From CAZRIP01 sp964600165 (lineage in GTDB: Bacteria > Elusimicrobiota > Elusimicrobia > UBA1565 > UBA9628), in assembly GCA_964600165.1 (NCBI GenBank), contig CAZRIP010000007.1:1-57645 (forward strand): 57,645 bases of DNA, read 5' to 3'. Position numbers and translations under genes: made by a program. This document shows, in pieces, positions 8,187 through 16,805 of the stretch; the stretch's first letter is position 1; every line of letters starts with the position of its first letter. The notes below the pieces were generated by a model, which saw only the letters and a list, made by a program, of their open reading frames with translations, was not told where the DNA came from and searched no databases.

Positions 8187-8191
8187 GGGCC

Positions 8192-9997
8192 ATGGCTAAC
8201 ACCCCCTCTTCTCCCACGAAAAACGCCAAGCTCAACGCCTGGGTCGACGAGATCGCCGCGCACTGCCAGCCGGACCAGATCTGCTGGATCGACGGCTCCG
8301 AAGCCGAGAAAAAGCGCCTCGAGAAGCGCGGGGTGGCGCGCACGCAGCTGATCCCCCTCGATCAAGAGAAATACCCGGGCTGCTTCTACAGCCGCTCGAA
8401 CCCCACCGACGTCGCCCGCACCGAGCATCTCACCTTCATCTGCACCAATAAAGAAGAGGACGCCGGCCCGACGAACAACTGGATGTCGCCCGCCGACGCC
8501 CGCAAGAAGGCCAAGGAGATCCTCAAGGGCTCGATGCACGGGCGCACGATGTACGTGGTCCCGTTCTCGATGGGCCCGGTCGGTTCGCCTTTCTCCAAGA
8601 TCGGCGTCGAGATCACCGACTCGATTTACGTGGTTCTCAACATGCGCATCATGACGCGCGTGGGCAAGAAGGTCTTGGATCAGCTCGGCGAGAAGGGCGA
8701 CTTCGTGAAGTGCCTGCACGGCAAGTCCGACCTCGCGCTCGAGCACCGCTTGGTGCTCCACTTTCCACAGGACAACGAGATCATCTCCTGCGGCTCGGCC
8801 TACGGCGGCAACGCGCTCCTGGGCAAGAAGTGCCTCGCGCTGCGCATCGCGTCCTGGCAGGCGCGCCAAGAAGGGTGGCTCGCCGAGCATATGCTGATCT
8901 TGGGCATCGAGAAAGACGGCAAGACGCAGTACGTCACGGCCGCTTTCCCCAGCGCCTGCGGCAAGACGAACCTCGCCATGATCATCCCGCCCGAGGGCTT
9001 GAAGCACAAGGGCTACAAGATCTGGACGGTCGGCGACGACATCGCCTGGCTGCGCGTCGGGCCCGACGGAAGGCTTTGGGCCGTCAACCCCGAGGCGGGC
9101 TTCTTCGGCGTCGCGCCGGGCACGAACTCGAAGTCCAACCCCAACGCGATGGCTACGGTCAAGAAGAACACCCTTTTTACGAACGTCCTGCTCGGCGACG
9201 ATCTGAGCGTCTGGTGGGAAGACGGCGACGGGCAGGGACCGGAGTCCGGCACGACCTGGGACGGCAAGCCGTGGAAGCCGGGTTGGAAAGGCGAGGACGG
9301 CAAGCCGCTGCAGGGCGCGCATCCGAACTCCCGGTTCACGGCCCCGGCCGAGCAGTGCCCGACGATCTCGCCCAAGTGGGAAGACCCGCAGGGCGTGCCG
9401 ATCTCGGCGATCATCTTCGGCGGACGGCGCGAGCGCGTGGCTCCGCTCGTCTACGAGTCGTTCGACTGGGCGCACGGCGTCTACGTCGGCGCGACGGTCG
9501 CCTCCGAAAAGACGGCCGCCGCCATGGGCAAGGTCGGCGAGCTGCGCCGCGATCCGATGGCGATGCTCCCCTTCTGCGGCTACAACATGGGCGACTACTT
9601 CACGCACTGGCTCGACATGGGCAAGCGCATCCCGAAGCCGCCGAAGATCTTCCACGTCAACTGGTTCCGCAAGGACCAAAACGGCAAGTTCCTGTGGCCG
9701 GGCTACGGAGAGAATCTGCGCGTCGTCGAGTGGGTCCTCTCCCGCTGCTCGGGCGACGGCAAGGCGTTGAAGACCCCAATCGGCTTCGTGCCGACCAAGG
9801 ACGCGCTCGACTTGAACGGCCTCAGCCTTCCGAAGGACGCGCTCGACCAGCTGCTCTCGGTCGACCGCGAGGCCTGGGAAGCCGAGCTCGCCGGCCACAA
9901 GGCGTTCTTCGAGAAGTTCGGCGAGCACACGAGCCCCGAGATGTGGAAGCAGTACGAAGGCCTCAAGGGCCGCCTGAAAGAAGCCGTCGCGGCTTGA
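8192..9997 (+). CDS. pckG: Phosphoenolpyruvate carboxykinase (GTP)
   Basis: Converts oxaloacetate and GTP to phosphoenolpyruvate, CO2 and GDP; here it can feed gluconeogenesis from amino acids such as histidine. 601 residues, the usual size for the GTP class. Motifs: 'FPSACGKTNLAM' P-loop with the class-typical Cys, 'TVGDDIAWL' kinase-2 metal site, 'RSNPTDVARTEH' and 'MGPVGSPFSKIGVEITDS' near the N-terminus, 'NWFRKDQNGKFLWPG' near the C-terminus. ATG 8192 is chosen because the upstream frame to TTG 8144 adds residues unlike the family and because of the adjacent -10. Confidence 0.97.
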   Translation: MANTPSSPTKNAKLNAWVDEIAAHCQPDQICWIDGSEAEKKRLEKRGVARTQLIPLDQEKYPGCFYSRSNPTDVARTEHLTFICTNKEEDAGPTNNWMSPADARKKAKEILKGSMHGRTMYVVPFSMGPVGSPFSKIGVEITDSIYVVLNMRIMTRVGKKVLDQLGEKGDFVKCLHGKSDLALEHRLVLHFPQDNEIISCGSAYGGNALLGKKCLALRIASWQARQEGWLAEHMLILGIEKDGKTQYVTAAFPSACGKTNLAMIIPPEGLKHKGYKIWTVGDDIAWLRVGPDGRLWAVNPEAGFFGVAPGTNSKSNPNAMATVKKNTLFTNVLLGDDLSVWWEDGDGQGPESGTTWDGKPWKPGWKGEDGKPLQGAHPNSRFTAPAEQCPTISPKWEDPQGVPISAIIFGGRRERVAPLVYESFDWAHGVYVGATVASEKTAAAMGKVGELRRDPMAMLPFCGYNMGDYFTHWLDMGKRIPKPPKIFHVNWFRKDQNGKFLWPGYGENLRVVEWVLSRCSGDGKALKTPIGFVPTKDALDLNGLSLPKDALDQLLSVDREAWEAELAGHKAFFEKFGEHTSPEMWKQYEGLKGRLKEAVAA

Positions 9998-10022
9998 CAG
10001 ACGGCGGGACCGGGGCTACCCT
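9994..10022 (+). promoter_or_regulatory. Sigma-70-type promoter, leaderless, for the NlpC/P60-like gene
   Basis: A consensus -35 TTGACA at 9994-9999 overlaps the pckG stop. After exactly 17 bp comes a -10-like TACCCT at 10017-10022. Seven bases further lies the A of the ATG at 10029, so the predicted transcript has no leader. Confidence 0.55.
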
Positions 10023-10028
10023 TCGGGT

Positions 10029-11018
10029 ATGACCCCTCTGGCGCTCGCGTCGCTGCTGCTTTTCTGCGCTCCGACGCGCGCCGCCGACGTTCCTTACCTT
10101 AAATACGTCGACGACAACACGGTCAAGGCGCTCGCCAACCAGAACGGCCTCTATCGCTGGCGCGAGGACGACTTCAACTCGGCCGAGGCTTTTCGCTACG
10201 TCAAATCGTCTCTCGTCGCGCAAGTCGAGCGCGGCCTGGCCGCGGATAATCTGCTGCCGCAAGGCACCACGCTCCCGCGTCTGCCCGAGCCGCGCTTGAA
10301 CCGGATGGTCCTCACCGCGCTGCGCAAGAAGGCCGGGCTCTTCAAGACGCAAGGCGAGGAGCTCGCGTTCATGGCGAGCGTGATCCAGCACGAGCAGAGC
10401 GTCAAATGGATGATGCTCGGCGGCGACGGCGACAACGACTTCGGCGCGGCCAAGCAGAGCCCTCCGGCCAAGGACCCGCCTTACGCGATGAACTGCGCGC
10501 AGTTCATCCAGTACGTCGCCTACCGCGCCGGCTACCCCGAGGACGCCCAGACGCAGGTCCCTCAGTCGGACTGGGCCAGCCGCGACAGCAAGGTCGGCGG
10601 GCTCAGCGCCCAGCTCGTCCAGACCTACTTTCTCGACAAATGGCAGGGCTGGTGGAAGCCCGCGTACGACAAGCAGAACGGCGCTTATTCCTATCAGGCG
10701 ACGACGATCATGCCGGGAGACCTCATCGTGCTTTTCTTGCAGAACAAGACCGGCGGCAGCCCCGAGGCCTATCAGTTCTTCCACGTCGAGATGGTCACGC
10801 AAGCCGATCCCGAGAATCTCAACGGCACGCGCAGCATCGGCAACTCGGGCAAGGCGCCGCACTACAGCAACCTGCTCGGCAAGTGGGACCGCTTTTGGCA
10901 GTGGGCCGACGAGAACTACCCGCTCTACCTGACGAAGGAGAAGACCAACGATTGGCGCTACGTGATCTACCGCCTGCGCCAGCCGGCGGACCTGCCGGAG
11001 ACCTTGAAGCTCGACTGA
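10029..11018 (+). CDS. Secreted NlpC/P60-like (papain-fold) cysteine hydrolase, putative
   Basis: 329 residues with a signal peptide (MTPLALASLLLFCAPTRAA). The C-terminal half shows the order expected of NlpC/P60 or CHAP enzymes: a Cys at the start of a helix ('YAMNCAQFIQYVAYRAGYP', Cys156), a Gly-Asp pair ('IMPGDLIVLFLQ', 230-231), and a His starting a strand ('QFFHVEMVTQ', His252). Such enzymes usually cut peptidoglycan peptides in the periplasm. The N-terminal half is helical and unassigned. The next gene starts one base after its stop. Fold assignment is tentative. Confidence 0.65.
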   Translation: MTPLALASLLLFCAPTRAADVPYLKYVDDNTVKALANQNGLYRWREDDFNSAEAFRYVKSSLVAQVERGLAADNLLPQGTTLPRLPEPRLNRMVLTALRKKAGLFKTQGEELAFMASVIQHEQSVKWMMLGGDGDNDFGAAKQSPPAKDPPYAMNCAQFIQYVAYRAGYPEDAQTQVPQSDWASRDSKVGGLSAQLVQTYFLDKWQGWWKPAYDKQNGAYSYQATTIMPGDLIVLFLQNKTGGSPEAYQFFHVEMVTQADPENLNGTRSIGNSGKAPHYSNLLGKWDRFWQWADENYPLYLTKEKTNDWRYVIYRLRQPADLPETLKLD

Positions 11019-11019
11019 G

Positions 11020-11739
11020 ATGATCTTAGCGCTCGTAGCCCTGCTCGCCTTCCCCCTGCGCGCCGCGGAGCCCGCCGCGCTGCTTTTCATCGGCGACTCC
11101 CACTCGACGCAGGAGTTCGGCCGGACGCTCGACGCCGACTTGCGCGCCCAGAACGGGAAGGTGGCGACTTTCGCCGTGTGCGCGGCCCGCCCCCAATCTT
11201 TCATATCGGAGCTCGAGCACGGCTGCGGCTTTATGTTCAAGGATTTCGACGGCCGGGCGCCGGGGAAATGGAACCGCACGCGGCCGGGCAAGATCACGGT
11301 CGACGGCAAGGAGCGCGAGGTCACTTACGTCAAGACTCCGAAGCTCGCCGGACTGCTCGCCGACTACCGGCCCCAAGGCGTGATCGTGGCGCTCGGCTCG
11401 AACGGTTTGTCGGCCGAAAGCGTCCGAGAGACGCTCGCTTTGATCCACGGCGCCGGCGCGGCCTGCTTTTGGATCGGCCCGCCGCGCATGAGGACCGTCA
11501 AGGAGTCGACCCTCGACGGCTACTACGCGCTCTTATCCGCGGCCCGCGTGTCGCCGGACGCAAGCCCGCTCGGCGACTCCTGCCGCCTGATCCTCGACAG
11601 CCGCTCGCTCGATTACCTCGTCTACCCCCCGCAAGGCGGCGACGGCATCCATTACGCGAGCCCCGAGCTGTCCCCCCTCGGCCGGCGCTGGGGCCACGAT
11701 GCGGCGAAAGCCTTCGGCGCCGCGCTGAAAAGCCGCTAG
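11020..11739 (+). CDS. Secreted SGNH/GDSL-family hydrolase, putative
   Basis: 239 residues with a short signal peptide (MILALVALLAFPLRAA). Block I is 'LLFIGDSHSTQEFG' with the nucleophile Ser; block III is 'VIVALGSNG' with the oxyanion Asn; block V is 'GGDGIHYAS' with the catalytic Asp and His. These support an esterase or deacylase acting outside the cytoplasm. It is coupled to the preceding putative wall hydrolase, so the pair may trim or de-esterify the cell envelope; that link is inference. Cysteines at three places could form disulfides. Confidence 0.75.
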   Translation: MILALVALLAFPLRAAEPAALLFIGDSHSTQEFGRTLDADLRAQNGKVATFAVCAARPQSFISELEHGCGFMFKDFDGRAPGKWNRTRPGKITVDGKEREVTYVKTPKLAGLLADYRPQGVIVALGSNGLSAESVRETLALIHGAGAACFWIGPPRMRTVKESTLDGYYALLSAARVSPDASPLGDSCRLILDSRSLDYLVYPPQGGDGIHYASPELSPLGRRWGHDAAKAFGAALKSR

Positions 11740-11786
11740 CAGGACGCTGAAAAGATCCAAAGCCGGCGGGAGCAAGCACCCTTTTT

Positions 11787-11838
11787 ACTTCGTTGCATTC
11801 CCGCAACGATTCCGAGTGTTGCTTATATGCAACGAAGT
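11787..11838. repeat. Nested inverted repeat in the 11740-11867 intergenic gap
   Basis: The gap between the convergent SGNH and ftcD genes holds perfect 12-bp arms ACTTCGTTGCAT (11787-11798) and ATGCAACGAAGT (11827-11838). Inside are two smaller hairpins, CGTTGC-attccc-GCAACG (11791-11808) and GTTGC-ttatat-GCAAC (11818-11833). It is AT-richer than its surroundings. It may act as a two-way transcription barrier or be a REP-like element. No U tract is convincing on the minus strand. The rest of the gap shows nothing. Confidence 0.6.
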
Positions 11839-11867
11839 GTTTTAGATGGTCGGCCCGGACGACTCCG

Positions 11868-13358
11868 CTAGCGCACCGAAGCGAGCGTCGTCTCGAGCCG
11901 CGCCGAGAGGTCCTTCGACCGCGCCTCGTCCTTGATCCCGCCGAGGTTGATCTTGACGTTCTCGGCGGCGCACTGCGCGGCGGCCTTGAGCAGGTGCAGC
12001 GCGCAGTTCATGTCCGAGGCGACGGCCGCGCCGCAGTCTCCGGCCGCGCGCGAGACCACGGCGTGGGCCTCGGCCGCTTTTTGCGCCGTCTTCAAAGGAA
12101 CTTCGGCCGCGAGGATCAGCGCCGCCTGCATCTTCTGCGGGCGCTCGGCGTCCGTCTTCGGCAGGCTCATCGCCGCCATGAAGTTGTCGAACGCGGCGGC
12201 GTCGGCGGCCGTCAACTTGTCGAAGTCATTTTTATAAACGGCCAATTTTTCGCGCGCGGCGTCCAAGCCCGGACGCTTGGCGGCGTCGAGCTTCTTGGAC
12301 TTCAGGGTGATCCCCGTCGCCATCATGCCGAGGCCGCAGCCCATCGCGCCGGCGATGCCGGCCGCGGAGCCGCCGCCGGGCGTCGCGTCCGTGTTGGAAA
12401 GGGCGTCCGCGATGATGGCACCCGCTTTTTGCCAGGAGACGGTGTCCGCCGCGCCGACGGCGGCGAGGCGGCTTTCCAGGATCTGCACTTCGGGATTGAA
12501 GTTCTCGAGCGACAGCGCGGTCAGCGAGTAGTCGACGAGCGCCTCGCGCGGCAAGAGGCCGACGATCTCGGCGGTCAGGATGTGGGCGCCGTGCTCGCCG
12601 GCGAGCTTGGCCGTCTCGACGATGACGCGGTGGATCGACGTCGTCTTGTAATCGGTGAGCACGGTCGAGATCTGGACCTGTTTGCGGGCAGAGAGCTCGA
12701 TCTCTTTCGCGCGCACGCACGGCAAGCCGCCGCCGGAGGCGCGCACGCGTTTGGCGATGTCCTTGCCCGCCTTCATGTCGTCGGTGTCGAGGTTCAAGTT
12801 CAAGTTGATGATCTGCTGGCGCGCGCCCACGGCGACGGCGCCGGCCGTCGGGTGGATGCGGTTCGGGCCGAAATCGGGCGTGCGCGCCGGGTCCTTGCCG
12901 ATGACGTCTTTGAGGCCCTCGAACTGGCCCTTGCGCACGTTGGCTAGGTCCTTGCGCTCGGGCACGCGCGCGGCGTGGTCGTAGAGGTACGTCGGGACGT
13001 CGAGCTCGCGGCCGATCCTCTCGGCCAACCTCTCGGCCAAGGCGGCGCAGGCCTTGATGTCGACGCCCGAGACCGGGATGAACGGGATCACGTCGACGGC
13101 GCCCATGCGCGGGTGCTCGCCTTTATGGACGTTGAGGTCGATGAGCTCTTTCGAGAGCTTCGCGACTTGGAAGCACGCCTCGACGGCGGCGTCGGGCGGG
13201 GCCACGAACGAAAGCACGCAGCGGTTGTGGTCGGCGTCGGTCTCGACGTCCAAGATGGCGACGCCGGAGACGTTCCGGGCCGCGGCGACGATCCGCTCGA
13301 CCTTGGCCTTGTCGCGGCCTTCGGAGAAATTGGGGACGCACTCGACGAGTTGGCTCAT
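11868..13358 (-). CDS. ftcD: Bifunctional glutamate formiminotransferase / formimino-THF cyclodeaminase
   Basis: Last step of histidine breakdown: moves the formimino group of formiminoglutamate to tetrahydrofolate, giving glutamate, then releases ammonia to give methenyl-THF. 496 residues. The transferase part starts 'LVECVPNFSEGRD' and holds the catalytic His82 in 'HKGEHPRMGAVDVIPF'. The cyclodeaminase part begins near residue 300 and shows 'TPGGGSAAGIAGAMG'. The ATG at 13358 is preceded by a perfect TATAAT six bases away, so the transcript may be leaderless. It stands apart from the other hut genes but on the same strand. Confidence 0.95.
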   Translation of the reverse strand: MSQLVECVPNFSEGRDKAKVERIVAAARNVSGVAILDVETDADHNRCVLSFVAPPDAAVEACFQVAKLSKELIDLNVHKGEHPRMGAVDVIPFIPVSGVDIKACAALAERLAERIGRELDVPTYLYDHAARVPERKDLANVRKGQFEGLKDVIGKDPARTPDFGPNRIHPTAGAVAVGARQQIINLNLNLDTDDMKAGKDIAKRVRASGGGLPCVRAKEIELSARKQVQISTVLTDYKTTSIHRVIVETAKLAGEHGAHILTAEIVGLLPREALVDYSLTALSLENFNPEVQILESRLAAVGAADTVSWQKAGAIIADALSNTDATPGGGSAAGIAGAMGCGLGMMATGITLKSKKLDAAKRPGLDAAREKLAVYKNDFDKLTAADAAAFDNFMAAMSLPKTDAERPQKMQAALILAAEVPLKTAQKAAEAHAVVSRAAGDCGAAVASDMNCALHLLKAAAQCAAENVKINLGGIKDEARSKDLSARLETTLASVR

Positions 13359-13364
13359 ATTGCG

Positions 13365-13385
13365 ATTATAGATAATTGATAAACT
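13365..13385. promoter_or_regulatory. Divergent back-to-back -10 elements for ftcD and the lipoprotein gene
   Basis: The 39-bp gap between two diverging starts holds TATAAT on the minus strand at 13370-13365, six bases from the ftcD ATG, and TGaTAAACT on the plus strand at 13377-13385, twelve bases from the ATG at 13398. No clear -35 was found for either. Shared control of the two genes is possible. Confidence 0.5.
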
Positions 13386-13397
13386 GACGGTCTCGCC

Positions 13398-14192
13398 ATG
13401 AAGAGGACGCCCGGTCTTTGCCTCGCCGCCGTCGTCGCCGCGTCCTTTTGCGGCTGCGTCACCGTCGGAGAGTCCCCGCTGCCGGCGGGCGCGATCGCTT
13501 CCGGCCAGCGAACGATCGTCGCGATCTTCCCCTCGCCGGGCCCGGTCATGCGCGAGGACGACTCGACGGCCGACAACCTCGCCAAGTTCGTGCCCGGAAT
13601 GAGCTTCGTGATCGCGGCGACGCAAAACGAGCGCGACGCGAACGCCTCCGCGGAGCTCCAAAGCAGCCTGCCGCCTTGGACGCCCGCTGAGGATTTCTAT
13701 CCGGTCCTGGCGGGCGCGCTCGCGCCGATCGGCTATCCCGGGAAGCTCGTGCCGCCGGCCGACGCCGGGCTCTCGACCCAGACCTTGAGCGGCCTCAACC
13801 GCGCCAGCGGAGTCATCGACTGGCAGCTGCGCTACTATGTGCTCAACCCGAGCGGCGAGCGGCCGAAGATCCCGCGCGACTACGCGGGCGCCGCGCCGGG
13901 CGCCAAAGACGCGCTGATCCTCGAGGTCAACCTCGCCTTCGGCGCGGCGTCGGACGGCAAGGATGGCCTGATCCCGACCTTGAGCTCGGTCACCAAGCTC
14001 GTGCGCGCGGACACGATGGAGGTGCTCTGGCGCCGCGAGGACTCCGTCGACGACAAGGCGGCGATGAAGCTCCGGTCCTACTTCATGAAGCACCCGGACG
14101 AGCTGCTCGGCGAATACCGCTCGCTGATGCCGGCGCTCGCCCAAGCGACGGCGTCGCACTTGAGCCTCAACCTGCGCGCCGCGGGCCTCTAG
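13398..14192 (+). CDS. Putative lipoprotein of unknown function
   Basis: 264 residues. The N-terminus has a basic start, a hydrophobic core and Cys residues in 'VVAASFCGCVTVGE', compatible with a lipoprotein signal, though not a textbook lipobox. The remainder looks like a mixed alpha/beta soluble domain without a motif I recognise; it includes 'GVIDWQLRYYVLNPSGERP' and 'SSVTKLVRADTMEVLWRRED', which read like extended strands. It diverges from ftcD across a 39-bp gap and ends one base before the stop of the convergent HEAT-repeat gene. No function is assigned. Confidence 0.7.
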   Translation: MKRTPGLCLAAVVAASFCGCVTVGESPLPAGAIASGQRTIVAIFPSPGPVMREDDSTADNLAKFVPGMSFVIAATQNERDANASAELQSSLPPWTPAEDFYPVLAGALAPIGYPGKLVPPADAGLSTQTLSGLNRASGVIDWQLRYYVLNPSGERPKIPRDYAGAAPGAKDALILEVNLAFGAASDGKDGLIPTLSSVTKLVRADTMEVLWRREDSVDDKAAMKLRSYFMKHPDELLGEYRSLMPALAQATASHLSLNLRAAGL

Positions 14193-14193
14193 C

Positions 14194-15468
14194 TCAGCGC
14201 ACCATGTCGCGAAAGCCATGCGCGTCGGCGAGGGCGAACAGCGCTTCCGCGCCGTAGGTGGAGCGATACTGCGTCGCGAGCGCGACGAAGCGGTCGTTGG
14301 CGGGGACGTAAGTCTCCTCGCGCAGATCGTCGGCGGCGCGCTTCTTGACCGCGAGCTCCGGGGCGTCGGGCTTGAGCAGCGAGATGTCGACGAGCATCCC
14401 GCGATAGACCCCCGCGAGCGACTTGACCAGACCCGCCGCCTCGACGATCTGGGCCTCGAGTTCTTCTTTTGTCAACGTCCTCGATGCCTGGGAGCGCAGC
14501 GCGCCGTTCATCTCGGGCGTCACGCCGATCTTGCGCAGGGCGTCGGCGGCTTCTTTTCCGTTCGGCCCGTCGAGGAGCTTCATCAAGTAGACCCCGGCGT
14601 CCTTGGCGTCCGGGCCGACCTCCCCCAACGCGACGACGGCGTCGCGGCAGACCTCGGGCTCGGCGAGCGCGTCGATGAGCGCGGGGACGGCGCGGGCGCC
14701 CATTTTCCCGAGAGCGCGCGCGACGTGGGGCGCGACGATCGGATCGCCGGCGCGGCGGTGGAACGCGGCGAGGAGCAAGCGGTTGGGGCCCGTCTTGGCG
14801 AGGACGTCCTCGGCGTCGGACAATACTTGTCCGGGATAACGATCGAGCGCCTTGAGCGCGGCCTTGGCGTCGCGGCCGGAAGCCGACGCGCGCAGGTCCT
14901 TCGTCGAGGCTTTAAAATCGGTCTGGACGTCCTCGAACGTCTTGAGGACCTCGAGCATCGGCGGCACGACGCCCCCCGCCGAGGTCGAGATCTTGACCTC
15001 CGGCTCCTTGGCGAGCGCGCGCACGAGCGACGCCTCGCCTTCCATCGCCGCGACGAGATCGGGATTTCCGAGGAAGACGGCCGATCTGGGGAAAGCCGCT
15101 GATTGGAACGCGCGGTCGAGCTGGACGTTCTTCTCGCGGACGCGCAGCGCGAGGTCCTTGATCTTCTCGTCGCCGAAGTCGGGGCCGGAGGGTCCGGCGC
15201 CCTCGGCGAGCCGCGGCGCCGTCACCGAGGTCTTCGCGGCGGAGCCGAGCGCGGAGCGGATGATCGTCAGGCTCTTCTTGTCGTCGTCGCCGAGCATGCC
15301 CGGAGAGGCTTCCAGCATCTCGTAGTAGCGCAGCTCGGTGCGCAGCGTCTCCTGCGCGTCGAAGTCCCCCGTCCGCGCCTTGACGACGACTTTTTCGAGC
15401 GCGTCGGGGCCCAGCGCCGCGCGCGCCGCGGGGGCGAGGGCGAAAAAAAGAGCGAGCAGCCCGGTCAG
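14194..15468 (-). CDS. Secreted HEAT-like repeat protein, probable CTG start
   Basis: 424 residues if translation begins at CTG 15468. No ATG, GTG or TTG lies in frame between the aldehyde dehydrogenase stop and the mature part, while the codons after CTG give a clean hydrophobic signal (TGLLALFFALAPAARA). The CTG overlaps the upstream TGA as CTGA, imitating the ATGA coupling seen elsewhere here. HEAT-like repeats occur in the middle ('VARALGKMGARAVPALIDALAEPEVCRDAVVALGEVG'). The N-terminal part is helical. It is the last gene of the hutI unit; its partner is unknown. An error or internal start cannot be excluded. Confidence 0.65.
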   Translation of the reverse strand: MTGLLALFFALAPAARAALGPDALEKVVVKARTGDFDAQETLRTELRYYEMLEASPGMLGDDDKKSLTIIRSALGSAAKTSVTAPRLAEGAGPSGPDFGDEKIKDLALRVREKNVQLDRAFQSAAFPRSAVFLGNPDLVAAMEGEASLVRALAKEPEVKISTSAGGVVPPMLEVLKTFEDVQTDFKASTKDLRASASGRDAKAALKALDRYPGQVLSDAEDVLAKTGPNRLLLAAFHRRAGDPIVAPHVARALGKMGARAVPALIDALAEPEVCRDAVVALGEVGPDAKDAGVYLMKLLDGPNGKEAADALRKIGVTPEMNGALRSQASRTLTKEELEAQIVEAAGLVKSLAGVYRGMLVDISLLKPDAPELAVKKRAADDLREETYVPANDRFVALATQYRSTYGAEALFALADAHGFRDMVR

Positions 15469-16805
15469 GGCTTGACCACCAGCACGCGCCGCTCCGTGAA
15501 CTCCTCCATGGCGTAGCGCGCGCCCTCCCGGCCCGTGCCGGAGTCGCGCACGCCGCCGTAGGGCATCGCGTCCGAGCGGAAGGCCGGGATGTCGTTGACG
15601 ATGAGGCCGCCGACCGGCAGGCGGCCCCACGCGGAGAGGACCGCGGCGAGATCGTTGGTGAAAATGCCGGCCTGCAGGCCGTAGCTGCCGGAGGCGAGCT
15701 TGTCGAAGGCGCGCGTGCGCGTCTCGACTTTTTCCAGCGTCGCCACCGGGCCGAAGGCCTCCTCGCAGGAGAGCTTGCAGGAAGCCGGCGCGTCCTCGAC
15801 GAGCGTCGGCGCGATCACGCCGCCCTCGCGCTTGCCGCCGCACAAGACCTTGCCGCCGCCGGAAACGGCCTCTTGGATCCAGGCCTCGACCCTTTTCGCG
15901 TTCGGCTCGTCGATCATCGGGCCGATGTCGGTCTTCTCGTCGGCCGGGTCGCCCAGCTTGAGCTCGGCGATGTTCTTAAGAAGCAAGTCCTTGAACTCTT
16001 TATAGACCGGCGCCTCGACGAGGATCCGCTGGACCGAGATACAGACTTGGCCGGAATAATAGAACGCGCCCCAGGCGCAGCGCGCGGCCGCCCACGGCAC
16101 GTCGGCGTCCGAGGCGACGAGCACGCCCGCGTTGCCGCCGAGCTCCAGCACGACGTGCTTCTTGCCGGCGACCGATTTCAGGTGCCAGCCGACCTTGGCC
16201 GAGCCGGTGAATGAGAGGACGCCGAAGCGGTCGTCGCGCACGAGCGCCTCGGCCGCCTCGATGGGCGCTGAAACGCAGGCGATCGCCTCCGAGGGCCAGC
16301 CGCAGGCGCGCACGAGGTTGGCGAGCTTCAAGGCGGTCCGCGGGGCCTGCGGCGCGGGCTTGATGACGAAGGGCGTCCCGACGGCGATCGCCGGCGCCAC
16401 TTTGTGCGCGACGAGGTTGAGCGGGAAGTTGAAAGGCGTGATGAGAAGAGCCGGCCCGCGCGGGAAGCGGCGCGTCAGGCCGAAGCGACCCTCGGTATTC
16501 GCGTCCAGATCGAGAGGCAGGAGCTCCCCGCCGAAGCGGCGCGTCTCCTCCGCGGCCCACTTGAACGTGAACACGGCGCGCGCGACCTCGCGGCGCGCCT
16601 CCTTGATCGGCTTTTTGACCTCCTCGACGATCAGGCGCGCGAAAGCCTCCGCCTCCTTGGCGATGCCCGCCGAGACGTCCTCGAGGACCTTGGCGCGGAA
16701 ATGCGTCGGCAGCGCGGCGGTCCGCGGAAAAGCCGCTTCCATGCCGGCGGCCAACACGTCGGCCTCGGCCGCGGTGACTATCTGATCCCGAACCAGCTCA
16801 GCCAT
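15465..16805 (-). CDS. NAD(P)-dependent aldehyde dehydrogenase
   Basis: Oxidises an aldehyde to its acid or acyl product; 446 residues from ATG 16805. A 63-base upstream extension to 16868 lies inside the preceding gene and looks non-native. Landmarks: 'ITPFNFPLNLVAHKVAPAIAVG', 'VIKPAPQAP', cofactor loop 'FTGSAKVGWHL', general base in 'LELGGN', nucleophile in 'GQVCISVQR', and 'EEAFGPVATL'. It is slightly shorter than most 480-500 residue family members. It overlaps the HAD gene by 28 bp, within the hutI unit. The substrate cannot be told. Confidence 0.92.
   Translation of the reverse strand: MAELVRDQIVTAAEADVLAAGMEAAFPRTAALPTHFRAKVLEDVSAGIAKEAEAFARLIVEEVKKPIKEARREVARAVFTFKWAAEETRRFGGELLPLDLDANTEGRFGLTRRFPRGPALLITPFNFPLNLVAHKVAPAIAVGTPFVIKPAPQAPRTALKLANLVRACGWPSEAIACVSAPIEAAEALVRDDRFGVLSFTGSAKVGWHLKSVAGKKHVVLELGGNAGVLVASDADVPWAAARCAWGAFYYSGQVCISVQRILVEAPVYKEFKDLLLKNIAELKLGDPADEKTDIGPMIDEPNAKRVEAWIQEAVSGGGKVLCGGKREGGVIAPTLVEDAPASCKLSCEEAFGPVATLEKVETRTRAFDKLASGSYGLQAGIFTNDLAAVLSAWGRLPVGGLIVNDIPAFRSDAMPYGGVRDSGTGREGARYAMEEFTERRVLVVKP

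Noticed and set aside
8144..8191. TTG start for pckG and TTGACC as its -35
   Set aside because: The extra residues do not fit the family, and TTGACC is 31 bp from TAAAAT, too far for a sigma-70 pair.
11787..11838. Integron attC site
   Set aside because: The inner boxes resemble GTTRRRY/RYYYAAC only loosely (G in a pyrimidine position), and no integrase or cassette array is nearby.
13359..14219. Upstream extension of the ftcD frame to 14219
   Set aside because: The added part is antisense to the lipoprotein gene and unlike any FtcD; the family N-terminus 'MSQLVECVPNFSEG' starts at 13358 next to a TATAAT.
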